9,549 nucleotides of DNA from an uncultured Ruminococcus sp. (GTDB lineage: Bacteria > Bacillota > Clostridia > Oscillospirales > Acutalibacteraceae). The stretch's first letter is position 1, and each line of letters begins with the position of its first letter. Positions 1 to 6,298 of this stretch are shown piece by piece. The position numbers were made by a program, and so were the translations under genes. The stretch covers positions 1-9,549 of the forward strand of contig CADCON010000051.1 in assembly GCA_902803035.1 (NCBI GenBank), written 5' to 3'. The notes beneath the pieces were generated by a model. It was not told the origin of the DNA. It made no database searches and worked only from the letters and a program-made list of their open reading frames with translations.

Positions 1-637
1 CGTCGCAGCAGGCGGCCTTTTCCTCGCGGGTGAGGGCAAGCGCTGCCGTGTCGGGGTAGGGGGTATGGAAATTGAAGGACACGGCGCGGACATTCCGGGT
101 GTCCCTTGCGAGCGCGCAGACTTCCCTGACCGCGCCCTTGTTGATCTGATTGATGGCCATATAGAAGCAGATATTGTCGGCGGTGGCGTTGGCGATGTTG
201 CGCATGATGGTGTCGAATGTGTCGCCGCGGATCATGTTATGGCGTTCCCTGTCGCCGTCAAGGCTCAGCAGAATGAGGTCGGCTTCGGGGAGGTCGATGG
301 GGTGGGTGCCGTTGGTGACGACATTGACGATGAGGAACCCCATTTCCTTTGCCTCCATGACGAGGTCGCGCAGGTTTTTTCCGCTGTCCTGCCAGAGGAA
401 GGTTTCGCCGCCGCAGAAAAAGAGAATGCGTATGCCCATGTCGTAGAGCCGTTTCATCTCATTTTTGATCTGCCGATAGGGGTAGATGACGGAGGTAATG
501 TTGTTGACGGAGCAGTGACGGCATCGGAGATTGCACCTGTCGGTGACGATAATGGTGCCGAGAATCGGCTTTTTTTGCCTGAACAGCACCGTCCTGATGC
601 CGAACCGGGCAAAATACAGAAAGTCGCGGAGTTTTAT
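1..637 (-). CDS. Radical SAM domain protein, 3' end beyond window, apparent ATA start
   Basis: The minus-strand frame reading KLRDFLYFARFG then TIIVTDRCNLRCRHCSVNN is open to the left edge (212 codons seen). C35-x3-C39-x2-C42 is the radical SAM motif binding the [4Fe-4S] cluster that cleaves S-adenosylmethionine. A glycine-rich GGE segment follows at residues 76-78 (CGGETFLW), as in the family's SAM-binding GGEP motif. The C-terminal half, which would show auxiliary cluster sites or substrate class, is missing, so the reaction is unknown. No ATG, GTG or TTG lies between the upstream in-frame TGA (644-646) and the conserved N-terminal segment. The codon in the expected start position is ATA at 635-637, 9 nt after AAAGGA (647-652). 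The first normal alternative, GTG at 587-589, would remove 16 residues of a segment that I recall as conserved in relatives. It follows the upstream gene by 15 bp and is probably cotranscribed with it. The radical SAM family is sure; start and function are not. Confidence 0.88.
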   Translation of the reverse strand, partial: MKLRDFLYFARFGIRTVLFRQKKPILGTIIVTDRCNLRCRHCSVNNITSVIYPYRQIKNEMKRLYDMGIRILFFCGGETFLWQDSGKNLRDLVMEAKEMGFLIVNVVTNGTHPIDLPEADLILLSLDGDRERHNMIRGDTFDTIMRNIANATADNICFYMAINQINKGAVREVCALARDTRNVRAVSFNFHTPYPDTAALALTREEKAACCD

Positions 638-646
638 GGCGGTTCA

Positions 647-652
647 TCCTTT
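647..652 (-). promoter_or_regulatory. Ribosome binding site deciding the start of the radical SAM gene
   Basis: AAAGGA on the minus strand lies 9 nt before ATA at 637. It directly abuts and overlaps the only nearby ATG (645-647), which is in the wrong frame and would have no usable spacing. This favours initiation at ATA over initiation at the ATG followed by a frameshift. Confidence 0.5.
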
Positions 653-1339
653 CTATCCCAGGAATTTAGCAATTGCCTTGTCGCTCCCGCGCGGAAACAA
701 TTCCTTCATGCGGCCGAGCAGAAGGGCGTAGGACGCGTCGGGCGTGTTCCGGTAGACACGGGAGGTGAAGGAATCCCCGAAGAAGGCTTCAGGAGTCGAA
801 TATTCCGCCACGCCCCAGCCGTAGGGATTGCCGTGTTTGTCGCGCATATAGACAAAATCGCTGATCAGGGCATAGCATTGCCCCTGCAGGCGGGTGATCG
901 AAGCGTCGAAGCCCTTCATACCGTCCCCGCCGTAATTTCCAAGCTGCTTGAGCCGTTTGGAGAGAATGGGGGCGTTCCGGCTGAGAATATCATACAGCCG
1001 CGCGTCTTTGGCATTGGCAAGGCCGTCGTCGCACAGGGCGTCGAAGTCGTAGCCATCCCGCCGGAAATTGGCAAGCTCCGGGAACCATTCCGGGCTGACG
1101 AACGCGGCCTTCTTCCCGAAGAATTTGCCGTAAGCGAAGCCGTATTCCCGGATGAGCGGCCCCTTCCATTCCCACGGCCCCTCCACGCCGGTGAACCACA
1201 GCCGGGGGTCAATGTGTTCCTCCACCGAGAATCCCCGCACCGGATTGGCGAAGAAGGGGAGAAAGCCCAGTTCATTGACGGCATGGGCAAGCCCGTCCAT
1301 GGAGCGGATCGTGAAATCCTGAAAGCTGAATGAAGCCAT
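653..1339 (-). CDS. Conserved protein, possibly AlkZ-related
   Basis: A 228-residue soluble protein without signal peptide or membrane segment. The start is ATG at 1337-1339 behind GGAAGGGATGG. It is rich in conserved-looking aromatic and glycine motifs: GFLPFF (25-30), DPRLWF (44-49), EGPWEWKGP (53-61), YGKFFGKKAAFVS (70-82), FRRDGYDFDA (92-101), and YGWGVAEYSTPE (173-184) near the C-terminus. From memory this pattern matches a clostridial family annotated as AlkZ-related or winged-helix DNA-binding protein, which would hint at the DNA glycosylase fold that removes alkylated or cross-linked bases. I cannot confirm the glycosylase active site, so no reaction should be assumed. It sits 65 bp after the DUF4253 gene and 15 bp before the radical SAM gene, on the same strand. 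That it is a real protein-coding gene is near certain; the AlkZ link is moderate. Confidence 0.75.
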   Translation of the reverse strand: MASFSFQDFTIRSMDGLAHAVNELGFLPFFANPVRGFSVEEHIDPRLWFTGVEGPWEWKGPLIREYGFAYGKFFGKKAAFVSPEWFPELANFRRDGYDFDALCDDGLANAKDARLYDILSRNAPILSKRLKQLGNYGGDGMKGFDASITRLQGQCYALISDFVYMRDKHGNPYGWGVAEYSTPEAFFGDSFTSRVYRNTPDASYALLLGRMKELFPRGSDKAIAKFLG

Positions 1340-1404
1340 GATTTTCCATCCCTTCCATCATCAACGGAATACGCGGGATACGCCGGCAGGAGGAAGAGCG
1401 CGGC

Positions 1405-2373
1405 TCACTTCCAGCCGAGATACCAGACGCAGGATTTAGTGAGGGTGTCGGTCAGCTCGCCGAGGGTGTGGCTGCGGGACAGGCGAAGCACCCGCTCGTG
1501 GCAGAGCGCGAACTGATCGCGGGCGATGCGCGCCGCCGTTTCGCGGGAGGGCAACCCGTTGGGCACGAAATATTCGATTTCTCCGTAACCGAGAACCGCC
1601 GGCACCGCGCCGCAAAGGTCGTACCACCGCCTTGAAGCGATGGTGAGAAGCTCATTGGAAGGAGCCTTTCCCAGTCCGCCGCAGGGAATCCACGCAAAGA
1701 CGTTCCACGGGTCGGAAACCGGCACCTGCAGCATCAGAATATCGCAGGTAGTGGCTTTATTGCTGACAAAGGAACTGAAGCAGTTGATGGCGGGGCCGGT
1801 GACCGGGGCGTTCTCGAAGTCGTCCGCCCTGATATTGCCGCGAAGAATGACGGACAGCTTCCTGTCGTAGAGCGCGTCGATTTCACCGTTGTCGCCCAGC
1901 GATTGAAGGCATTCTACCGCGTCGCGTCGCGTCTGACGCAGGCATTCCTCACCGAGCGGCCTTCCGTCCGCGTCAAGGCACAGCCCGTCGGCGAGCGCGT
2001 CCGACACGGGGAGCATGACGGTGCTGAATCCCCATTCGCGTCCGTAGCGGAGCGAGTAGATGAAGGTCCGATTGACGCTGTCGACGTCGGTGCCGGCGGG
2101 AATGAGCTTGTAATGACAGCCGGCGTAACACGTCAGCCGTTCGGCGGGCGGGCGGGAATCCTCCGCCGCGAAGGGGGATTCCTCCGGCTCATCCGGAGAA
2201 ACCGCCCCGTCGTCAGCCCTGCCGGAATCCGCGTCGGGGATATCCGTCCGGGGTGTCATCTGAAGGGGATAGGAAGACGCAATGCCGCCGCTGTCGCCGA
2301 CGGTGATGCGTTCGGGCGCGGTGAATGCGTCATTCCCGCTGTCTGTGACCGAAGCGATGTCTTCAAAATTCAT
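1405..2373 (-). CDS. DUF4253 domain-containing protein
   Basis: A 322-residue protein, cytoplasmic by appearance. Residues about 215-322 fit DUF4253: DPWNVFAWIPCGGLGKAP (221-238), SRRWYDLCGAVPAVLG (247-262), then IARDQFALCHE (283-293), LGELTDTL (304-311) and the closing WYLGWK. The family typically ends in a W-Y-x-W-W type motif; here it is slightly altered. Its function is not established. Residues 1-80 are acidic, Ser/Pro/Asp-rich and probably disordered. The middle part (88-180) has a LIPAG motif and a GFSTVMLP segment that precede the domain in clostridial relatives. The start chosen is ATG at 2371-2373, with GGAGG at 2385-2389 (11-nt spacing). An upstream in-frame start at 2457 has no ribosome binding site. 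It lies 91 bp after the RnfE-like gene, with no clear promoter in between. Confidence 0.85.
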   Translation of the reverse strand: MNFEDIASVTDSGNDAFTAPERITVGDSGGIASSYPLQMTPRTDIPDADSGRADDGAVSPDEPEESPFAAEDSRPPAERLTCYAGCHYKLIPAGTDVDSVNRTFIYSLRYGREWGFSTVMLPVSDALADGLCLDADGRPLGEECLRQTRRDAVECLQSLGDNGEIDALYDRKLSVILRGNIRADDFENAPVTGPAINCFSSFVSNKATTCDILMLQVPVSDPWNVFAWIPCGGLGKAPSNELLTIASRRWYDLCGAVPAVLGYGEIEYFVPNGLPSRETAARIARDQFALCHERVLRLSRSHTLGELTDTLTKSCVWYLGWK

Positions 2374-2464
2374 GGTTGTGCATACCTCCGTAAATGGTGC
2401 GTATTCTGTGAGGGTGGATTTCCGGCGGAATATGTCGGAAGAAAAGCGTCTTGGCATTCACCGG

Positions 2465-3091
2465 CTATCTGTCGCCGGAAAGCCGCTTGTAGAGAGCCAG
2501 TCCGAAGCCGAGCATCAGAAATCCGGCGAAGGGGAGACGCATTCCCGAAACATGGAGCCGGAAAAGGAAGGGAAAGCCGAACACGGTGCCGCTGCCGAGG
2601 ATTTCGCGCAGAATACCGATGGGCAGGGCGAGAACGGCATAGAGCCACCACAGCCGGACGGCCGATGGCAGCGCGTCGGAAGCCGCGAGAAAGGGCGCGT
2701 CCGGCTGCAGCCTTTCCAGTACGAGCGAATCGGCGGCTGTCAGCGGAAGGTACATTCCGATAGACGCGGCGGCGGCGGGGAATCCCCATTGCAGGAGAAT
2801 GCCGGCGGCGAAGGCGATAAAGGCGGCGGGCACCAGATAGAACACGCCGGGCATAGGGGGCGCGTATTCGCCCCGCTCGTAGACATAGACCATTGCCATG
2901 CCGCAGCAGAGGGCGAGCATGATCAGGGAGAGGGCGAGGGCATTCCCGCCGGAGGTGCAGGCAGCGGCGATGGTGGCGATACCCGTGCCGTGAATGAGCA
3001 TGGGATGCCTGATGCCGTCCCGCCTGAAGATACCGGAGCGGAGAGCCGGCAGGGCATTCCTGACAAGCTCACTGAGATTCCTTGAATTCAT
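2465..3091 (-). CDS. Rnf-Nqr domain membrane protein (RnfA/RnfE/NqrD/NqrE-like)
   Basis: A 208-residue polytopic membrane protein with about six hydrophobic segments. It carries REILGSGT at residues 162-169, the family signature of the RnfA/RnfE/NqrD/NqrE subunits, preceded by an LPSA loop (141-144) and followed by FGFPF. Its length is normal for the family. Such subunits normally pair to hold an intramembrane [2Fe-2S] cluster through two cysteines each, in a GLCPLLAVT-like helix and a TNCAI-like helix. Here the equivalents read GTGIATIAA (35-43) and LTAADSLV (117-124), so neither cysteine is present. The start is ATG at 3089-3091, 10 nt after AGGAG; a GTG three codons earlier is too close to that site. 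It overlaps the preceding RnfD-like gene by 23 bp, implying translational coupling and a two-protein complex. Family placement is strong; electron-carrying ability is doubtful. Confidence 0.85.
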   Translation of the reverse strand: MNSRNLSELVRNALPALRSGIFRRDGIRHPMLIHGTGIATIAAACTSGGNALALSLIMLALCCGMAMVYVYERGEYAPPMPGVFYLVPAAFIAFAAGILLQWGFPAAAASIGMYLPLTAADSLVLERLQPDAPFLAASDALPSAVRLWWLYAVLALPIGILREILGSGTVFGFPFLFRLHVSGMRLPFAGFLMLGFGLALYKRLSGDR

Positions 3092-4142
3092 CCAATTCAC
3101 GCTCCTGCTGAGATTTCATATGTCTGCTGATGCGCCTGCCCAGACCGCGCCTGACCGAGCGGAAATTGATTTCGCGGCTGCGGAAGTGCCACACCATGCG
3201 GTCGAAGGCGTCGGAGAAGGGGGTGAGAATCAGCACGGCGAACACGCCGCCGGCTTCCACGCTGCCGAAGTGCTGAATCTGCACGGCGAAGACGCCGCAC
3301 AGGGCACCCCAGATATACCGCGCGGTGGCGAGCTTGGGGCAGTAATTGGGGTAGGCGGCCATAAAGAGGCAGCAGAACATGGTAGAGCCGCCGAGAAGGT
3401 CATAGACGACATACATGAAGGTGGAAGCGGTGTGATAGGGAACGGCGAAGGAAACCAGCGCGGCGGCGGCCGAAAAGGAGAGGACGCACTGCCACGCGAG
3501 GTTGCTGCCGATAAGGAGCCAGACGGCGGCAATTGCCAGCAGCGCGACCGAAGTCGTTCCGAGCGGGCCGGGAACCTCGCCCAGAAGGTATTCATTGAGG
3601 TGGGTGAAGGGATCCAGTCCCTGCCGGAGCTGAGCGAGCAGCGAATACGCCGGCGGGAGCGACTGGCTCTGGCTGAAAGCGGAAAGCCGCGCGGTCATAT
3701 TTTCGCTGATAGGGGAATAGGTGAAGGTCTGGGCGGGAAAGCAGACCGCCGCCAGGCAATAGCCCACGGCAGCCGGGACAAACGGGGTGCGGAAGCGGCC
3801 GCCGAAGGGCATTTTGCCCACGAGCATGGCGGCGGCAGCCGTGAAGATGACGAGCTGGTAACCGGCGCGGGCGGGCATGAGCAGCGCGCAGGCGAGTCCG
3901 GTTTCCACAGCGGTCATATCGTAGACGGTCTGTTTTCTCTTGGCGAGGGCATTCCACAACGCCTCGCAGCCGACGGCGGTGAGAATGCCGAAAATCACCA
4001 TAAGGATCACCCGCCCGCCGTAGTGGATAACCGGCAGGGGGAGCAGAATGCAGAGTGCGGTCACCCGCATGACGGTAGAGGAAAGCTGGGTATCGGTCTG
4101 CCGGAAGAAGGGCGCCGCGCTGTCCCGGAATTCATCGGCCAT
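3069..4142 (-). CDS. RnfD/NqrB-like membrane protein
   Basis: A 357-residue integral membrane protein colinear with RnfD/NqrB. VGKMPFGGRFRTPFVPAAVGY (108-128) matches the GK-x-x-GG-x-x-x-N-x-FNPA-x-VGY region. GPLGTTSVALLA (192-203) matches the G-iGE-tS segment, and FMAAYPNYCP (260-269) the FMATDPVTSP segment. QIQHFGSVEAGGVFAVLI (288-305) matches the terminal IR-x-GgyPEG-FAvL segment. RnfD and NqrB carry covalent FMN on threonine in an SGAT motif just before the G-iGE segment. Here that place reads GLDPFTHLNEY (175-185), with no SGAT. A charged cytoplasmic tail (318-357) ends the protein. The start ATG at 4140-4142 follows a GGTGGTGA-like site. It is 53 bp after the DUF1275 gene and overlaps the RnfE-like gene. 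No RnfB, RnfC or RnfG gene is in the window. Confidence 0.85.
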   Translation of the reverse strand: MADEFRDSAAPFFRQTDTQLSSTVMRVTALCILLPLPVIHYGGRVILMVIFGILTAVGCEALWNALAKRKQTVYDMTAVETGLACALLMPARAGYQLVIFTAAAAMLVGKMPFGGRFRTPFVPAAVGYCLAAVCFPAQTFTYSPISENMTARLSAFSQSQSLPPAYSLLAQLRQGLDPFTHLNEYLLGEVPGPLGTTSVALLAIAAVWLLIGSNLAWQCVLSFSAAAALVSFAVPYHTASTFMYVVYDLLGGSTMFCCLFMAAYPNYCPKLATARYIWGALCGVFAVQIQHFGSVEAGGVFAVLILTPFSDAFDRMVWHFRSREINFRSVRRGLGRRISRHMKSQQERELDEFKESQ

Positions 4143-4195
4143 AATGTGTCATCACCACCCGGAAAACAGAATAATGTCAGGGCATTCCGGCGCGG

Positions 4196-4933
4196 TCAAT
4201 GTCCGTGCGGAATGCGCGAGAGGAGGTTTTTTTCATAGGAGCGGTCGGCGTAGACCAGCCGCGCGAAGACGGCGAGGAGGATCAGCGCGGCGCCGCAGAG
4301 CGAGGGCAGTCCGAAGAGCCGCGCAAAGACCGTTCCGGCGACGCCGCCGGCGAAGAAGAAGAAAATCATCGCGCCGTGGGTGCGGATCCGGGCGGCGGAG
4401 GCGGCGTCGCGGTGCCGCAGGAATTTCGCCATCGAGGAGCCGACCTGCCGGATATGATTGGTGACAAAGGTAGTCGCGGCAGGGGTTCCTTCGAGCTGGC
4501 GGAAGGTGTTGAACTGCATGGAGCAGATAAAATTGAGAGCGATCTGGCAGACCTGATCCGGCACGGAAGCGGGCAGGCAGCCGAGAATGACCACCGAGAT
4601 CATTTCCACGCCCACGAGGATGGTGTCCCACCGGAGAAAGTGCAGCTTCTTGACCGATTTGCCCATATATTCGGAAAAGAACGCGCCGGCGAAGTAGGCG
4701 GAGATGGGAATGAGCAGACGGAGCGCGCCCTTCAGGTCGCCCCTTCCGGCGGCCATGGCGAAAAGCACGATATTGGCGGTCTGGGCGTTGCAGAAGACGC
4801 CGCCCCGCAGCAGGAAGGTGTACGCGCCGAACCAGCCGGCGGCGGCGATCAGGCACCAGTAGACCCATTTGCGCTCGCATTCGAGAAATTCCGGATCCTC
4901 TGGCGCGGGGGAGTGGTTGATCCTGTTGTCCAC
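4196..4933 (-). CDS. DUF1275 (YoaK family) membrane protein
   Basis: A 245-residue membrane protein with about six helices, the normal size and layout for DUF1275. Diagnostic segments are AAGWFGAYTFLLRGGVFCNA (30-49), running into QTANIVLFA (51-59), and AATTFVTNHIRQ (152-163), the family's second T-F-x-T-x-N-x-R repeat. Family members are uncharacterised or loosely described as transporter-like; no substrate can be named. The start is GTG at 4931-4933, only 4 bp after the stop of the RhuM-Fic gene, with no strong ribosome binding site of its own. This suggests translational coupling. No ATG precedes the conserved core (WVYWCLIAAAGW), which supports the GTG. Confidence 0.92.
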   Translation of the reverse strand: MDNRINHSPAPEDPEFLECERKWVYWCLIAAAGWFGAYTFLLRGGVFCNAQTANIVLFAMAAGRGDLKGALRLLIPISAYFAGAFFSEYMGKSVKKLHFLRWDTILVGVEMISVVILGCLPASVPDQVCQIALNFICSMQFNTFRQLEGTPAATTFVTNHIRQVGSSMAKFLRHRDAASAARIRTHGAMIFFFFAGGVAGTVFARLFGLPSLCGAALILLAVFARLVYADRSYEKNLLSRIPHGH

Positions 4934-4937
4934 GGGC

Positions 4938-6155
4938 TTACCAGTTGAGGAAATTCATGATCAGGCTGACCATGGCTTCCTTCTCCTCGGCGCGGGATTC
5001 GGCGATCATCAGGGTAATGGCGACAAGGGTGTAATCGGCGATGATCTTGTCGCCCTCGTCGTTGTAGAGAATGCCGTTCTTGTCGAGGAAATAGAGGAAG
5101 ACGGCAGCGGCAATGCGCTTGTTGCCGTCGGAGAAGGAGTGATTCTTGGTGACGAAATAGAGAAGATTGGCGGCCTTTTCCTGAAGGGAGGGATAGACGT
5201 CCTCGCCGAAGAAGGTCTGATAGATAGCGGCAATGCTGGCCTTGAAGCTGTCGTCCTTCTCATTGCCGAAAAGATCGCTGTCGGCGGAGAATTTCATGCC
5301 GTCGATGAGCGCGCGGCACTCGTCGTAGGTAAGGACATAGGTCGCCTCCGTGCCCTTGGGCTTGGAAATGCACTGGTGATCGTAATCGTCAAGAAGGTCG
5401 AGAGCGACGGAGAAGCTGTCCACCACGTCGAGAATCTGCCGCGCCTCCAGCAGATTGCCGGTGCGCTTCATGATATTGATGACCTCGCCGAGCTGTTTCA
5501 TGCGCTGTTCATTGACGGCGTAGCCCCTGAGAATGAACTGCTTGAGCACCTTGCTGGCCCACTTGCGGAATTCCACGGCGCGTTTGGAACGGACGCGGTA
5601 GCCGACGGGGATGATGACGTCGAGGGAATAATAGGCGATGGGCTTGCCGGTGCGTTCGGAGCGCACATAATGAATGTTGCCCTCCTTTTCCACCTCGCCG
5701 TCCTTGAATACATTGGCGATGTGGCGTGAAATGCCGGAGATATCCCGTCCGAAAAGCTCCTGCATCTGCTTCTGGGTGAGCCATACGGTTTCATTCTCCA
5801 GCGGCACGTCGAGGGCGACGGATCCGTCGGCGGTCTGATAGATGACGATCTCTCTGCTGAAATTCTCCCTGTCCTCCACGACGACGTCAGGCTCATATTC
5901 CCCGTCGTCGCCGGTCTCCGGCTCGTCGGGCATTTCCGTCTCGGCGGCTTCTGGCACTTCGGATGCTTCCGTCTCGGCGGCTTCCGGTGCTTCGGATGCT
6001 TCCGTCTCAGCGGCTTCCTGTGCCTCGGATGCTTCCGGCTCGGCGGCTTCCTTTGTTTCGGATACTTCCGGCTCGGCGGCTTCATCCGACGCGGGAAGCG
6101 TCAGGCCGTCGGTTTCTTCTGACTGAACGGTTTCAAGTATTTCATTGTCGGACAT
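4938..6155 (-). CDS. RhuM/Fic-DOC fusion protein with acidic repeat extension
   Basis: A 405-residue soluble protein. Residues about 101-225 are a RhuM-type (virulence protein RhuM) domain, including VWLTQKQMQELFGRDISGIS (124-143, helix-turn-helix-like), HIANVFKDGEVEKE (145-158) and YYSLDVIIPVGYRVRSKR (175-192). Residues about 300-400 are a Fic domain with the active-site loop HSFSDGNKR (339-347). Fic enzymes transfer a phosphate-containing moiety, often AMP, to target hydroxyls using that His; the Doc subgroup phosphorylates instead. The K in GNKR is shared with Doc-type loops, so AMPylation is not assured. RhuM-Fic fusions are a known architecture, usually without much before the RhuM domain. 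Here residues 1-95 are extremely acidic and contain five 11-residue repeats. The start ATG at 6153-6155 follows GGAAGGAAG; an upstream TTG at 6182 lies ahead of that site. It is the first gene after the promoter at 6197-6225. No obvious partner antitoxin is adjacent. Confidence 0.93.
   Translation of the reverse strand: MSDNEILETVQSEETDGLTLPASDEAAEPEVSETKEAAEPEASEAQEAAETEASEAPEAAETEASEVPEAAETEMPDEPETGDDGEYEPDVVVEDRENFSREIVIYQTADGSVALDVPLENETVWLTQKQMQELFGRDISGISRHIANVFKDGEVEKEGNIHYVRSERTGKPIAYYSLDVIIPVGYRVRSKRAVEFRKWASKVLKQFILRGYAVNEQRMKQLGEVINIMKRTGNLLEARQILDVVDSFSVALDLLDDYDHQCISKPKGTEATYVLTYDECRALIDGMKFSADSDLFGNEKDDSFKASIAAIYQTFFGEDVYPSLQEKAANLLYFVTKNHSFSDGNKRIAAAVFLYFLDKNGILYNDEGDKIIADYTLVAITLMIAESRAEEKEAMVSLIMNFLNW
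5916..6080 (-). repeat. 33-bp coding minisatellite, five units
   Basis: Five tandem 33-bp units lie inside the RhuM-Fic gene. They encode 11-residue repeats at protein residues 26-80: AAEPEVSETKE, AAEPEASEAQE, AAETEASEAPE, AAETEASEVPE, AAETEMPDEPE. The plus strand shows recurring tcggcggctt and cggatgcttcc(g) words at 33-bp intervals. The unit is a multiple of three, so gain or loss of copies keeps the frame. The outer units are more diverged than the inner ones, as expected of expansion from the middle. Confidence 0.95.
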
Positions 6156-6196
6156 AATAATGACTTCCTTCCGGTATTGCAAAAATTACAGATATG

Positions 6197-6225
6197 ATTA
6201 TAGCAACACTTGCCGGATTTTTCAA
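6197..6225 (-). promoter_or_regulatory. Sigma-A promoter for the RhuM-Fic-led cluster
   Basis: On the minus strand, TTGAAA (6220-6225) and TATAAT (6197-6202) are separated by exactly 17 bp, close to the housekeeping consensus. The expected transcription start is near 6190, giving a leader of about 35 nt before the ATG at 6155. No operator is evident beyond short CCGG repeats flanking the -35. Confidence 0.85.
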
Positions 6226-6266
6226 CCGGAAAATGGGCAAAAATCGGCTGTGGGGGAGAAATAATT

Positions 6267-6298
6267 CTGACGCGGGGAAAAAAGGGGGGCGGCGTCAG
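6267..6298 (-). other. Inverted repeat at the 3' end of the CapA gene
   Basis: CTGACGC (6267-6273) and GCGTCAG (6292-6298) form a perfect 7-bp stem around an 18-nt purine loop (plus strand G4-A6-G6). The CapA stop codon lies inside one arm. There is no T-run after the stem on the minus strand, so it is a poor intrinsic terminator. It could still be a 3' mRNA structure. The whole intergenic stretch (6156-6294) otherwise holds only the promoter. Confidence 0.4.

Noticed and set aside
1340..1404. Promoter or terminator between the DUF4253 and AlkZ-related genes
   Set aside because: No hexamer pair with proper spacing and no stem with a T-run is seen in these 65 bases.
2374..2464. Internal promoter before the DUF4253 gene
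   Set aside because: There are AT-rich words such as CATATT but no matching -35 at 16-18 bp; only the ribosome binding site is supported.
2465..4142. A complete Rnf or Na+-NQR complex
   Set aside because: Only two subunit-like genes are present; RnfB, RnfC, RnfG and the cofactor-binding residues are missing.
65..5729. Long open frames on the plus strand, including ones of more than 400 codons, opposite the minus-strand genes
   Set aside because: They lie antisense to genes with clear family motifs, have low-complexity Gly/Ala/Glu/Arg-rich translations, and match no family. High GC makes such frames common.
5916..6080. Tandem repeats as a possible CRISPR array
   Set aside because: The 33-bp units abut with no spacers and encode an in-frame peptide repeat.
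4196..6155. Fic gene and its neighbour as a toxin-antitoxin pair
   Set aside because: The adjacent gene encodes a DUF1275 membrane protein, not a small antitoxin, and no small gene lies upstream of the Fic gene.
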